64,000 bases of DNA from JAIBJN01 sp035461525 (GCA_035461525.1 DATHVD010000048.1:1-64000), one strand, 5' to 3'. Positions 24,337-33,681 are shown, counted from the stretch's first letter. The notes: generated by a model from the sequence alone, not told the origin. Numbers and translations are program-made.

Positions 24337-25445
24337 CCGTGGCGATCGCAACGCAGCAGGCGGCACTGGACGAGATCCGCGAGAAGGTGGAGGCGAACGA
24401 GCGCCTGAGCCTCGAGGACGGCCTCGTCCTCATGGAGTCCGACGACCTGCTGCAACTCGGCGAGCTCGCCGACACGGCGCGGCGCGTGCGCGGCGGCGCC
24501 GACGACGTCTACTTCGTGCAGAACCTCTACCTCAACCAGACGAACGTCTGCCGCGTGAAGTGCAAGTTCTGCGCGTTCGCGGTCACCCAGAAACAGGCGG
24601 GCGCGTACACGACGACGCCGGAGGAGCTCGTCGAGGACGCCCTGCGCCAGCGGGAGCTGACCGGGTTCACCGAGATCCACATGGTCAACGGCGAGAACCC
24701 GCACGTCGACCTGGACTTCTACGTGAGCACGATCCGCGCCCTGCACGACGCGATGCCGGACGTGCACCTCAAGTGCTACACGGCGAGCGAGATCCACCAC
24801 ATGACGACGCTCTCCGGGCTCACGCACGCGCAGGTGCTCGCCGAGCTCAAGGCGGCCGGGCTCGGCTCGCTCCCCGGCGGGGGTGCGGAGGTCTTCGCCG
24901 ACCGGGTCCGCCGGCTGATCGCCCCCGGCAAGGAACATCCCGACATCTGGCTCGAGACGCACAGGACCGCTCACGCGCTCGGGATCCCGACGCACTGCAC
25001 CATGCTCTACGGGCACGTCGAGACGTACGAGGAGCGGATCGACCACCTCCTGCGGCTTCGGGCGCTGCAGGACGAGACCGGCGGCTTCCTCGCCTTCATC
25101 CCGCTCGCCTTCCACCCCGAGAACACCGTCTTCGAGCGGCGCGGCTGGACCCACACCGCGGGATCGGACGATCTGAAGATGATCGCCGTCTCGCGGCTCC
25201 TCCTCGACAACGTGCCCAACGTGAAGGCCTACTGGATCATGATGGGGATGCCCCTCGCGGCCGTCGCGCTCCATTTCGGCGCGAACGACGTCCAGGGCAC
25301 GGTCGTGCGCGAGGAGATCTTCCACGCCGCCGGCGCGACGACCGAGACCGAGCAAAAGATCGACGAGCTGGTCCGCTTCGTGCGCGAGGCCGGGAGGACG
25401 CCGGTGCAGCGCGACACGCTCTACAACGAGCTGCGCCGGTGGTGA
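24333..25445 (+). CDS. mqnE: Aminofutalosine synthase
   Basis: 370 residues, radical SAM enzyme of the futalosine menaquinone pathway. The [4Fe-4S] cysteines are C73, C77 and C80 in CRVKCKFCAF. MqnE-like stretches: TEIHMVNGENPHVDLDFY, LPGGGAEVFADRVRRLI, FIPLAFHPENT and TPVQRDTLYNEL. It joins the MqnA product to SAM to give aminofutalosine. ATG 24333 overlaps the previous stop. Confidence 0.94.
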   Translation: MTVAIATQQAALDEIREKVEANERLSLEDGLVLMESDDLLQLGELADTARRVRGGADDVYFVQNLYLNQTNVCRVKCKFCAFAVTQKQAGAYTTTPEELVEDALRQRELTGFTEIHMVNGENPHVDLDFYVSTIRALHDAMPDVHLKCYTASEIHHMTTLSGLTHAQVLAELKAAGLGSLPGGGAEVFADRVRRLIAPGKEHPDIWLETHRTAHALGIPTHCTMLYGHVETYEERIDHLLRLRALQDETGGFLAFIPLAFHPENTVFERRGWTHTAGSDDLKMIAVSRLLLDNVPNVKAYWIMMGMPLAAVALHFGANDVQGTVVREEIFHAAGATTETEQKIDELVRFVREAGRTPVQRDTLYNELRRW

Positions 25446-25858
25446 GGCTGGGCCAGACGATCCCGGCTCTGCCCGCGCGCGACGTGGCCGGCGCGGTCGC
25501 CTTCTACCGGGACCGGCTCGGCTTCGACGTGCTGCACGAGGACGGAGGCTTCGCGGTGCTCGGTCGCGACGAGGCCGTCGTCCACCTCTGGCAGGCCGGA
25601 GACGAGAGCTGGCGCCGCCGCGACCCGGGCGACCCGCCCGTGCGCTCCGGCGCCGAGTCGTTCCTCGCCGGCACGGCCAGCTGCCGGATCGCCGTCGAGG
25701 AGGTCGACGAGCTCTACGAGGAGCTCCGCCCGCGCGACGTGCTCCACCGGGTCTCCCGCGGCGGCGTCTCCGACACCGACTTCGGGTCGCGCGAGTTCGC
25801 CGCCCTCGACCTGGACGGAAACCTGATCACGTTCTTCCAGTGGAAGGCCGCGAGCTGA
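25442..25858 (+). CDS. VOC/glyoxalase-bleomycin resistance superfamily protein
   Basis: 138 residues. LGQTIPALPARDVAGAVAFYRDRLGFDVLHE and LDLDGNLITFFQW mark one vicinal-oxygen-chelate module pair, of the size of bleomycin-resistance or dioxygenase-like proteins. GTG 25442 overlaps the mqnE stop, so it is translationally coupled to a menaquinone gene and followed by mqnA. Its part in the pathway, if any, is unknown. Confidence 0.82.
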   Translation: MRLGQTIPALPARDVAGAVAFYRDRLGFDVLHEDGGFAVLGRDEAVVHLWQAGDESWRRRDPGDPPVRSGAESFLAGTASCRIAVEEVDELYEELRPRDVLHRVSRGGVSDTDFGSREFAALDLDGNLITFFQWKAAS

Positions 25859-25997
25859 GACCGGCACGCATCCGTCACGATCGGTCGCACACGGGCGCGC
25901 TTTCCGGCGCTAGGCTGAAGCCGAGCAGGGGGGCGGGTCGGGACCCGCGGTATGACGCGTCAAACAGAAGAAGCGCGCTCCGGGTGGTGACGGCGGC
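25859..25997. other. 139-base gap before mqnA
   Basis: It holds a TAGGCT hexamer at 25911-25916 on the plus strand, about 80 bases before the mqnA start, which may be a -10 element. No gene, hairpin terminator or repeat was recognised. Confidence 0.3.
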
Positions 25998-26762
25998 TTG
26001 ACGCGCCTCGGCCGCATCTCCTACGTGAACATGGCGCCGATCTTCTTCCGGCTGGACGCCGACGTCGAAGAGGTCTCGGGCGTTCCCACCGAGCTGAACG
26101 CCAAGCTGCTCGACGGGCGGATCGACCTCGCCCCGATCTCCTCGGTCGAGTACGGCCGGAACGCCGACCGGCTCCGCATCCTCCCGCGGCTCTGCGTCTC
26201 GTCGGAGGGGGCAGTCGACTCGATCCAGCTCGTGTCGCGCACACCGCTCGAGCGCATCCGCTCCGTCGCCGTCACGCCGGAGAGCGCGACGTCGATCGTC
26301 CTCACGAAGGTGCTCCTGCCCGATGCCGAGCACGTTCCGCTCGGCGAGGAGGCGGAGGCCACCCTCCTGATCGGCGACGCCGCCCTCCGCAGCGCCTTCG
26401 AGGATCCCACTCCGCATCACGACCTCGGCCGGCTCTGGCTCGAGCGCACGGGCCTGCCCATGGTCTTCGCCGTCTGGGCCTGCCCCGATCCCGCCCCGGC
26501 GGGGGTGGCCGAGCTCGAGGACGCGCTCGTCGCGTCCGTCCGCCTGGCCCGGAGCGAGCCCGAGCGGCTCGCGTTCGAGGCGAGCGGGCTCTACGGCTAC
26601 CCGGCCGGCTTTCTCGCTCGCTACTTCGAGAAGCTTCGCTACCGCTTCGGCCCCCGCGAGCGGGCGGGCCTGATCACGTTCTTCGAGCTCGCGCGCGATG
26701 CGGGCGAGCTCGAGCGCGTGCCCGAGCTGCGCTTCATCGTCCCCGAGACGGTGTCGGCATGA
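25998..26762 (+). CDS. mqnA: Chorismate dehydratase
   Basis: 254 residues. First step of the futalosine pathway, converting chorismate to 3-enolpyruvyl-benzoate. The typical N-terminus RLGRISYVNMAPIFFRL, then DLAPISSVEYGRNADR, and GLPMVFAVWACP identify it. The start is TTG 25998, the only canonical codon that keeps the first strand. The stop overlaps mqnC (ATGA). Confidence 0.92.
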   Translation: MTRLGRISYVNMAPIFFRLDADVEEVSGVPTELNAKLLDGRIDLAPISSVEYGRNADRLRILPRLCVSSEGAVDSIQLVSRTPLERIRSVAVTPESATSIVLTKVLLPDAEHVPLGEEAEATLLIGDAALRSAFEDPTPHHDLGRLWLERTGLPMVFAVWACPDPAPAGVAELEDALVASVRLARSEPERLAFEASGLYGYPAGFLARYFEKLRYRFGPRERAGLITFFELARDAGELERVPELRFIVPETVSA

Positions 26763-27874
26763 GGAACGGGTCTCCGAACGGGAGCGGCCGCGCAGCGGGC
26801 GAGATCCTCGAGCGGGCGCTCGCGGGCGAGCGGATCGGCGAGGAGGAGGCGCTCGCGCTCCTCGAGAGTCGCGACCTCCTCCGCGTGGGACGCGCGGCGG
26901 ACGAGCTCCGGAACCGCCGGGTCGACGCGGGTCGCGTCACGTTCGTGATCGACCGGAACCTCAACTACACGAACATCTGCCACACCGACTGCGACTTCTG
27001 CGCCTTCTACCGGCGGCCGGGCGACCGCAAGGAGGGGTACTTGCTCCCGAAGCCGGTGATCTTCAAGAAGGTCGAGGAGACGCTGGGGCTCGGCGGCACC
27101 GCCCTGCTCATGCAGGGGGGCCACCACCCCGACCTCGGCATCGACTACTACGAGGATCTCTTCCGCTCGATCAAGGAGCGCTACCCGATCCACTTGCACG
27201 CGCTCTCGCCGCCCGAGGTCCAGCACATCTCCCGCCGGTCGCGGCTAACCGTGCCGGAGACGCTGACGCGCCTGCGCGACGCGGGGCTCGACTCGCTCCC
27301 CGGCGGCGGCGCCGAGATCCTCGTCGACCGCGTCCGGCGGATCATCGCGCCGAAGAAGACGACGGCCGGAGAGTGGCTCGGAGTCATGCGCGAGGCCCAC
27401 CGGCTCGGCATGTCCTCGACGGCGACGATGATGTACGGGCACGTGGAGACGCTCCCGGAGCGGGTCGAGCACATGCGCCGCATCCGGGAGTTGCAGGACG
27501 AGACGCGGGGCTTCCGGGCCTTCATCTCCTGGACGTTCCAGTCCGACGGCAACCGCCTCTCCGAGCGGGTCCCGCGCGAGGCGATGCCGACGTCGTTCGA
27601 CTACCTCCTCACGCAGGCCGTCTCCCGCATCTACCTCGACAACGTCGACCACATCCAGTCGAGCTGGGTCACCCAGGGGATGAAGGTCGGCCAGGTCGCG
27701 CTCGGCTTCGGCGCCGACGACATGGGCTCGATCATGATCGAGGAGAACGTCGTCTCGGCGGCCGGCACCACGCACCGGGCGACGACGGACGACTTCGTGC
27801 GCGCGATCCGGGCTCTCGGCAAGGTTCCCGTACAGCGGGACACGCTCTACCGAGACGTCAAGGTCTGGGGCTGA
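26759..27874 (+). CDS. mqnC: Dehypoxanthine futalosine cyclase
   Basis: 371 residues, radical SAM enzyme. The cluster motif is CHTDCDFCAF (C74, C78, C81). Other MqnC stretches: RNLNYTNIC, LLMQGGHHPDLGIDYYEDLF, LPGGGAEILVDRVRRIIAPKK, FISWTFQSDGN and GFGADDMGSIMIEENVVSAAG. It cyclises dehypoxanthine futalosine. mqnB and mqnD, and a prenyltransferase for the pathway, are not in this window. Confidence 0.95.
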   Translation: MRNGSPNGSGRAAGEILERALAGERIGEEEALALLESRDLLRVGRAADELRNRRVDAGRVTFVIDRNLNYTNICHTDCDFCAFYRRPGDRKEGYLLPKPVIFKKVEETLGLGGTALLMQGGHHPDLGIDYYEDLFRSIKERYPIHLHALSPPEVQHISRRSRLTVPETLTRLRDAGLDSLPGGGAEILVDRVRRIIAPKKTTAGEWLGVMREAHRLGMSSTATMMYGHVETLPERVEHMRRIRELQDETRGFRAFISWTFQSDGNRLSERVPREAMPTSFDYLLTQAVSRIYLDNVDHIQSSWVTQGMKVGQVALGFGADDMGSIMIEENVVSAAGTTHRATTDDFVRAIRALGKVPVQRDTLYRDVKVWG

Positions 27875-27891
27875 TCCCCCTCCTCGGGCCC

Positions 27892-28110
27892 TCACGCCGC
27901 CCGATAGGGCGCGACGATCGTCGAGCGGAGCGACGGCGGCAGCGTCCGCTCGAAGCCGCGGAGCAACCAGGGGAGGACAGCCCGCTCGGCTCCGCACCGA
28001 TGGAGCGTCGCGACGAACTCGGTCGAGACGCGGGCAAGCCCTGTCGCCTCGAGGAGGTCGGCGAGGCGGCCCGGCGTGTTGGCGCGGTAGGGGGTCGGGG
28101 TGACGTCGCG
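27892..28110 (-). pseudogene. C-terminal remnant of a SAM-dependent methyltransferase
   Basis: About 70 residues (TPYRANTPGRLADLLEATG, STEFVATLHRCGAERAVLPW, ERTLPPSLRSTIVAPYR) match the C-terminal end of class I methyltransferases of the surface-glycan type. The SAM-binding part is absent: the frame upstream (to about 28218) encodes unrelated, arginine-rich sequence. A truncated, probably non-functional relic in the 360-base space between mqnC and the glycosidase gene. Confidence 0.5.
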
Positions 28111-28236
28111 CTCCGCGACTCCCGGGCCGACGCGCTTCGTCTGGAACGCCATTCGGCGGCGTCCCCTGGCAGCGCCGAGGGTAGTGGAGACGACGACGCT
28201 TGTAAACGATCCCCGCATTTGCTTTCCTCACCTGGG

Positions 28237-29955
28237 GTGCTCAGAAGGGGTTTCGTTGTCGCCGCGCTCGCGGCTCTCGTGCTGTCCCCTGCGGCGGCCG
28301 GAGCCCGGGAGAAGCTGATGCCGGGCGTCACGTACGAGCAGCAGGTACGACTCGTCAGCGGGAGCGGCGTGGTGCTCCACGTCGTGAGGGCTCCGCGCCA
28401 CGGCGGCCTGCATGCAGTCAGGCCCGTGCTCTCCGACGGGACGGTACTCGGCACCCGGACGGTGCCGGAGATGCAACGCGCGGAGTCGAAGCGCGCGACC
28501 ACCGTGGCCGTCAACGGCGACTTCTCCAACTGGGTTACCGGGCGACCGAGCGGGGTGTTCCAGCGGGACGGGGTTCTCTCGACGGAGCCGCTGCCTCAAC
28601 GAGCGGCACTGGGGATCGCCTTCGACGGGCGCCTGCTCATCGAGCGTCTGCGTCTCCGCGGTAGATGGTGGGGGGTGAGCGGCGTGAGGCAGAAGCTCCA
28701 CTACCTCAACCGGGCTTTCGAGGATCCCGGGGTCGCGCTCTTCACGCGCACCTGGGGTGGCCCGACGCCCCGTGGGAAGAAGGTCGTCGAGGTCGTCGTC
28801 ACCGGTTTCCCCAAGACGCTCCCGAACGGCGACCTCGCCGGGACGGTGGCGCTCGTGCGCCGTGGCGGGGGAAACGGGGTGCCGCCCGGAGCCGTCATCC
28901 TCCAGGCGCGCGGTGCAGACAGGGCGCTGCTCCGACGAGAGGCCGTTCCCGGCGAGACCCTGACCGTGCGGCTGGGCCTGCCCGGCCTACCGCCCGACGT
29001 AGCCGACCTGATCGGCGGCGGCCCCGAGCTCGTACGCGACGGCAAGCCGCTGCATTCGACGGACGAGTGGTTCACCCTGGACCATCTGGGCAGCCGCCAT
29101 CCCCGGACGGCGGTGGGCCAGCTGGCGGACGGTCGCGTCCTCCTCGTGGTCGCGGACGGCCGCAGCACCCGGAGCGCGGGGCTGACGATAGGCGCTCTCG
29201 CGCGCATCCTCGTCGACCTCGGAGCCGTTCGAGCGATCTCGCTCGACGGGGGCGGCTCCTCCATCGTCTCGTTCGAAGGACGGGTGCTGAACCGGCCCTC
29301 GGACGGCGTCCCCCGCCGGGAGCCGAACGCCCTCATGGTCTTCTACTACGGGATCTACGCGCCTCCCGTGCCGAGGAAGGTCGTCTCGCCGAACGGAGAC
29401 GGGGCGGCGGACGCCACCGTCGTCTCCGCCAAGCTGGTGCGCCGGTCGTCGGTCGACATCCGGCTCCTGCGGCCGGACGGGTCCGTGGCGTGGCGCCACC
29501 GGGGCACGGCCGGGCGCGGATGGATCAAGCGGGAGGTCGGCCGCAAGGGCATGCAGGAGGGACGCTGGCGGTGGGTCGCGGAGGCCGTCGACCTCTCCAA
29601 CGGGCGCGAGAGCAGGATGGCGCGGGCCTTCACCGTCAACAAGACGATCGGCCACCTGCGGCTCTCCAAGGAGCGCATGCGGGTCAAGAAGAGGCGCGGC
29701 GGCCGCCTGAGCGCGTCGGTGGCCGTCACGCGGCCGGCGAGGCTCGTGGTAACGGTCGGGAAGAGCTCGGGGCGACGAGTGCTCTTCCGCGGAGACGCGA
29801 AACCCGGCGTCCGCAGCTGGCGCTGGGACGGTCGTAACAGGCACGGGGCCGTCGTCCCGAGCGGTCGCTACACGGTGCGGGTCGAGGCCCGGAACGGGCT
29901 CGGCGCAGTCGCCCTCTCCAAGCCCGTACGCGTGGTTCGCGTGCCGACGCGCTAG
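28237..29955 (+). CDS. Secreted phosphodiester glycosidase family protein
   Basis: 572 residues from GTG 28237, which gives a clean signal peptide (VLRRGFVVAALAALVLSPAAAGA); TTG 28219 is also possible. The middle part is an NAGPA/phosphodiester glycosidase domain: TTVAVNGDFSN, LIGGGPELVRDGK, PRTAVGQLADGRVLLVVADGR and the hallmark AISLDGGGSS. The C-terminal part carries Ig-like/FlgD-like modules (VVSPNGDGAADATVVSAKL, WRWDGRNRHGAVVPSGRYTVRVEA). It probably cleaves sugar phosphodiesters outside the cell. Codon use and GC are slightly lower than in neighbours. Confidence 0.82.
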   Translation: MLRRGFVVAALAALVLSPAAAGAREKLMPGVTYEQQVRLVSGSGVVLHVVRAPRHGGLHAVRPVLSDGTVLGTRTVPEMQRAESKRATTVAVNGDFSNWVTGRPSGVFQRDGVLSTEPLPQRAALGIAFDGRLLIERLRLRGRWWGVSGVRQKLHYLNRAFEDPGVALFTRTWGGPTPRGKKVVEVVVTGFPKTLPNGDLAGTVALVRRGGGNGVPPGAVILQARGADRALLRREAVPGETLTVRLGLPGLPPDVADLIGGGPELVRDGKPLHSTDEWFTLDHLGSRHPRTAVGQLADGRVLLVVADGRSTRSAGLTIGALARILVDLGAVRAISLDGGGSSIVSFEGRVLNRPSDGVPRREPNALMVFYYGIYAPPVPRKVVSPNGDGAADATVVSAKLVRRSSVDIRLLRPDGSVAWRHRGTAGRGWIKREVGRKGMQEGRWRWVAEAVDLSNGRESRMARAFTVNKTIGHLRLSKERMRVKKRRGGRLSASVAVTRPARLVVTVGKSSGRRVLFRGDAKPGVRSWRWDGRNRHGAVVPSGRYTVRVEARNGLGAVALSKPVRVVRVPTR

Positions 29956-29965
29956 AGCCCCCGGG

Positions 29966-29971
29966 TACACT
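29966..29971 (+). promoter_or_regulatory. -10 element TACACT, leaderless promoter
   Basis: TACACT is followed by 7 bases and GTG 29979, the start of the DedA-family gene. Confidence 0.55.
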
Positions 29972-29978
29972 CGCCGAC

Positions 29979-30665
29979 GTGCACGCGATCACCGAGGCCG
30001 TCACCAGCGTCATCGGTGACTACGGCCTCTACGCCGTCTTCACCCTCATGCTCGTCGACGCGGTCCTCCCCGCGGCGAGCGAGCTCGTCATGGTCTACGG
30101 CGGCGCCCTCGCCGCCGGGGCGTTCGCGTCGTCGAGCGTCACGCTGTTCGGCCGGGAGATCGAGTCGGCCGGCTGGGCGTTCGTCGCCGTGGCCGTCGCC
30201 GGGACGGTCGGGTACACCCTCGGCTCGATCGGAGGCTGGGCGATCGGTCTCTACGGCGGCAGACCGTACCTCGAGCGGCACGGGCGCTGGCTGCACGTGA
30301 CGCCGGAGAAGCTCGACCGCGCCGAGAGCTGGTTCGAGCGCTGGGGCGACCTTGCCGTGTTCGTCTCCCGGATGCTCCCCGTGGTCCGCTCCTTCATCTC
30401 CATCCCGGCGGGGATCGGCGAGATGCCGCTCGTCCGCTACACCGTTCTCACCTTCGCGGGCACGATCCCGTGGTGCTTTGGCCTCGCGGCCGTCGGGTAC
30501 GCGCTCGGTGCCAACTGGGAGCGCTTCCACGAGAGCTTCCGCTACGCCGACTACGCCATCGTCGTCGTCCTCGCGCTGGGCGCCGCGGCCTGGATCTACC
30601 GGGCGCACAGGAAGCGCTCCAGGCGCCTCGCCGAGGCGCAGTCCGCCGAGAGCGGCGGCCGGTAG
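29979..30665 (+). CDS. DedA family membrane protein
   Basis: 228 residues. VDAVLPAASELVMVYGGALAAG, GYTLGSIGGWAIGLYGGRPYLERHG and the DedA signature FVSRMLPVVRSFISIPAGIGEMPLVRYTV-like stretch at about 128-155 are present. Homologues take part in lipid or undecaprenyl-phosphate recycling across the membrane. The tail is basic. A sugar aminotransferase starts 12 bases after the stop with its own -10 element. Confidence 0.88.
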   Translation: MHAITEAVTSVIGDYGLYAVFTLMLVDAVLPAASELVMVYGGALAAGAFASSSVTLFGREIESAGWAFVAVAVAGTVGYTLGSIGGWAIGLYGGRPYLERHGRWLHVTPEKLDRAESWFERWGDLAVFVSRMLPVVRSFISIPAGIGEMPLVRYTVLTFAGTIPWCFGLAAVGYALGANWERFHESFRYADYAIVVVLALGAAAWIYRAHRKRSRRLAEAQSAESGGR

Positions 30666-30668
30666 ACT
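30663..30668 (+). promoter_or_regulatory. -10 element TAGACT, near-leaderless promoter
   Basis: TAGACT overlaps the DedA stop codon and is followed by 8 bases and GTG 30677. Confidence 0.55.
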
Positions 30669-30676
30669 GGCCCGCC

Positions 30677-31771
30677 GTGGGCATTCCGCACGTCGACGTC
30701 CGGGCGCAGCTCGAGCCGCTCCGGGCCGAGCTGCTCGAGCGGATCGCGGCGGTCCTCGACTCCGGACGCTACGTCCTCGGGCCCGAGGTCCGTGCCTTCG
30801 AGGAGGAAGCGGCCGCCTACCTCGAGGTAGCCGACGCCGTCGGCGTCGCCAACGGCACCGACGCGATCGTCCTCGTCCTCGACTCCCTCGGAGTCGGCCC
30901 CGGCGACGAGGTCATCTGCCCGGCTTTCACGTTCTTCGCCAGCGCCGAGGCGATCTCCCGGGTGGGCGCGACGCCCGTCTTCTGCGACGTCGACCCGGCG
31001 ACCCTGAACCTCGATCCGGCCGACGCCGCCGCCCGCGTCACCGAGCGGACGCGGGCCGTGCTCGCCGTCCACCTCTTCGGGCGCCCCGCCGCGGTCGACG
31101 AGCTGCCCGGATTCGTGCCGGTCGTCGAGGACGCGGCGCAGGCGTTCGGCGCGCGAGTCGGCGGGCGCCGCGCGGGCGCCGCCGGGATCGCCTCGACCTT
31201 CAGCTTCTTCCCGACGAAGAATCTCTTCGGCCTCGGCGACGGAGGCCTCGTAGCCACGAGCGACGGGCCGGTGGCCGAGCGCGTTCGCCTGCTCCGCTCG
31301 CACGGCTCCCGCGACAAGCGGCGCTTCGAGGCGATCGGCTACAACTCGCGCCTCGACGAGATCCAGGCAGCCGTGCTCCGGGTCCTCCTCGGGCACGTGG
31401 ACGCCTGGAACGAGGCGCGCCGGGAGGCCGCCGCGCGCTACGCTCAGCTCGGGCTGGGAGAGCTCGTCGAGCTGCCCGAGGACGAGCCCGGTCACGTCTA
31501 CCACATGTACGTCGTGCGCACACCCGAGCGGGATCGCGTCCTCGAAGCGCTCCGGGCCGCGGCGATCGGCTGCGCCGCCTACTACACGACGCCGCTCCAC
31601 CTGCAGCCGGTGTACGCGGGCCTCGACTACGGGCCCGGGAGCCTGCCCGAGACCGAGCGCGCGGCGCTCGAGACGATCGCGCTCCCGCTCTGGGCCGGGA
31701 TCGCCGCCGAGCAGCAAGAGCAGGTCGTCGCCGCCGTCCGCTCCGCCGTCCGCGTGGGAGCGGGGGCATGA
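30677..31771 (+). CDS. DegT/DnrJ/EryC1/StrS sugar aminotransferase
   Basis: 364 residues, PLP-dependent aminotransferase acting on nucleotide 4-keto or 3-keto sugars. Motifs: LDSGRYVLGPEVRAFEEE, GVANGTDAIVLVLDSL, VICPAFTFFASAEAI, VEDAAQAFGA and the PLP lysine in SFFPTKNLFGLGDGG. Overlaps the dehydratase gene that follows (ATGA), so together they likely convert a UDP-sugar to an amino sugar for surface glycans. Confidence 0.92.
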   Translation: MGIPHVDVRAQLEPLRAELLERIAAVLDSGRYVLGPEVRAFEEEAAAYLEVADAVGVANGTDAIVLVLDSLGVGPGDEVICPAFTFFASAEAISRVGATPVFCDVDPATLNLDPADAAARVTERTRAVLAVHLFGRPAAVDELPGFVPVVEDAAQAFGARVGGRRAGAAGIASTFSFFPTKNLFGLGDGGLVATSDGPVAERVRLLRSHGSRDKRRFEAIGYNSRLDEIQAAVLRVLLGHVDAWNEARREAAARYAQLGLGELVELPEDEPGHVYHMYVVRTPERDRVLEALRAAAIGCAAYYTTPLHLQPVYAGLDYGPGSLPETERAALETIALPLWAGIAAEQQEQVVAAVRSAVRVGAGA

Positions 31772-33681
31772 GGCTCCTGAGCCGGCACCGGATCTGGCAG
31801 GTCGTGGCCGACGGCGGCCTCGTGGCGCTCGCCTGGTACGTCGCGTTCCAGGTCCGTTTCGACAAGGGGCTCCCCGCCCGTTACGACGAGTTCCTCGACG
31901 TCAGCGTCTTCGCCGCTGTGGTCGCGGTCAAGCTCCTCGTCTTCATCCTCTTCGGCCTCTACCACCACTGGTGGCGTTACGTCTCAATCCGCGACATCTG
32001 GCGCGCCATCCTCGCGGTGACCGTGGGCTCCATCGCCGCCATGGCGTTCATCTACGTCTGGGACCCGGTTCCCGGCTGGCGCCTCCCGCGGGGCATCGTC
32101 GTCATCGACTGGATGCTGGCGCTCGCGTTCGTCACGGGTGCGCGCCTCCTCACCAGGACGCTGATCGAGCGGCCGGGCCGGCGGAGCCTCGTCGCGCGCG
32201 GCAAGGAGGCGTTCGTCGTCGGGGCCGGCGACGCGGGCCAGATCATCATCCGCGAGATGCTGAAGAGCCCGCGGCTCCGCTACACGCCGATCGGGCTCGT
32301 GGACGACGATCCGCGCAAGAAGAACATGCGCCTGCACGGCGTACGCGTCGTCGGCACGACGAACGACCTCCCCCGCCTGCTCGAGGACCGCAAGCCGGAC
32401 GAGGTGATCATCGCCATCCCGTCGGCCGCCGGCGACGTGCGCCAACGGATCGTGAACGCGTGCCGGGACGCGGGCGTGCCCGTGAAGACCCTGCCGAGCG
32501 TCCACGAGCTGATCGCCGGCGACCTCAACCTCTCCTCCCAGCTGCGCGAGGTGCAGGTCGAGGACGTCCTCGGCCGCGAGGCGGTGGAGATGGACATCCC
32601 CTCGATCGCCTCGTACGTCACGGACGCGACGGTGCTCGTGACCGGCGCCGGCGGCTCGATCGGCTCCGAGCTCTGCCGCCAGGTTGCGGCGCTCGGCCCC
32701 GCGCAGATCGTGCTCGTCGACGCCTCCGAGAACGCCCTCGTCGACATCGAGCGGGAGCTGCAGCACGATCGCGGCTACACCGCCACCGTGTCGGCGCTCG
32801 CGGATGTGAAGGACGCGGCGAAGATCCGCCGGCTCTTCGAGCGGCACCGGCCGGCCGTCGTCTTCCATGCGGCTGCCTACAAGCACATCCCGCTCGTCGA
32901 GGCGAACCCGGTCGAGTCGGTGCGGAACAACGTCTTCGGGACGAAGGTCGTCGCCGCCGCCTCGCGCGAGCACGGCGCGAAGCGATTCGTGCTCGTCTCC
33001 ACCGACAAGGCCGTTCGGCCGAAGAACGTCCTCGGGCAGACGAAGGCCGTCTGCGAGTGGATCGTCGAGGCTGCGGCCGAGCGCGAGGGGAACGGGACGA
33101 GCTTCATCTCGGTGCGCTTCGGCAACGTCCTCGGCTCCTCCGGGAGCGTCATCCCGATCTTCCGCCGCCAGATCGAGCGGGGAGGGCCGGTCACCGTCAC
33201 GCACCCCGAGATGGAGCGCTACTTCATGACCATCCCGGAGGCGGTGCAGCTCATCGTCCAGGCCGGCGCGATCGGGCAGAGCGGCGACGTCTTCGTGCTC
33301 GACATGGGCAAGCCGGTCAAGATCGTCGACCTCGCCCGCAATATGATCCGCCTCTCCGGCATGGAGCCCGAGCGCGACATCGCCGTCGAGTTTATCGGCG
33401 TCCGGCCGGGCGAAAAGCTCCGCGAGGAGCTCTGGGGCGACGGCGAGAAGGCAGTGCCCACCGCGCACCCGAAGATCATGCGCGCCGCCTGCCGGCCGGT
33501 CGACCCGGCCTGGCTGGAGGAGGAGCTCGCCGAGCTCGAGCACCTCGTCGACGCCGGCGAGACGATCGAGGTCGTCGCCCGCCTAGGCGAGCTGGTGCGC
33601 GCGCCGCGCCGCGTGGGCGAGGCCACCGCGGCCGAGACCGTCCAGGACGGCCCCGGCCGCAGCCGAGACGCGGTTCTCTAG
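31768..33681 (+). CDS. CapD/FlaA1-type nucleotide-sugar 4,6-dehydratase, membrane anchored
   Basis: 637 residues. Four N-terminal transmembrane helices (about 10-130) are followed by a CoA-binding-like Rossmann domain (AFVVGAGDAGQIIIREML). The catalytic SDR domain has TGAGGSIGSELCRQVA, FHAAAYKHIPLVE, VSTDKAVRPKNVLGQTK and ISVRFGNVLGSSGSVIPIF. It belongs to the CapD/WbpM/PglF family of UDP-GlcNAc 4,6-dehydratases. The product would be the keto-sugar substrate of the upstream aminotransferase, giving bacillosamine- or QuiNAc-type sugars. Confidence 0.93.
   Translation: MRLLSRHRIWQVVADGGLVALAWYVAFQVRFDKGLPARYDEFLDVSVFAAVVAVKLLVFILFGLYHHWWRYVSIRDIWRAILAVTVGSIAAMAFIYVWDPVPGWRLPRGIVVIDWMLALAFVTGARLLTRTLIERPGRRSLVARGKEAFVVGAGDAGQIIIREMLKSPRLRYTPIGLVDDDPRKKNMRLHGVRVVGTTNDLPRLLEDRKPDEVIIAIPSAAGDVRQRIVNACRDAGVPVKTLPSVHELIAGDLNLSSQLREVQVEDVLGREAVEMDIPSIASYVTDATVLVTGAGGSIGSELCRQVAALGPAQIVLVDASENALVDIERELQHDRGYTATVSALADVKDAAKIRRLFERHRPAVVFHAAAYKHIPLVEANPVESVRNNVFGTKVVAAASREHGAKRFVLVSTDKAVRPKNVLGQTKAVCEWIVEAAAEREGNGTSFISVRFGNVLGSSGSVIPIFRRQIERGGPVTVTHPEMERYFMTIPEAVQLIVQAGAIGQSGDVFVLDMGKPVKIVDLARNMIRLSGMEPERDIAVEFIGVRPGEKLREELWGDGEKAVPTAHPKIMRAACRPVDPAWLEEELAELEHLVDAGETIEVVARLGELVRAPRRVGEATAAETVQDGPGRSRDAVL

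Noticed and set aside
28110..28218. N-terminal extension of the methyltransferase remnant as real coding sequence
   Set aside because: The residues (MRGSFTSVVVSTTLGAARGR and on) do not match the methyltransferase fold and lack a SAM site; probably a chance open frame.
30677..33681. Sugar aminotransferase and dehydratase as part of the sulfated-glycan locus
   Set aside because: They lie 14 kb away with unrelated genes between; shared use of the product is possible but not shown.
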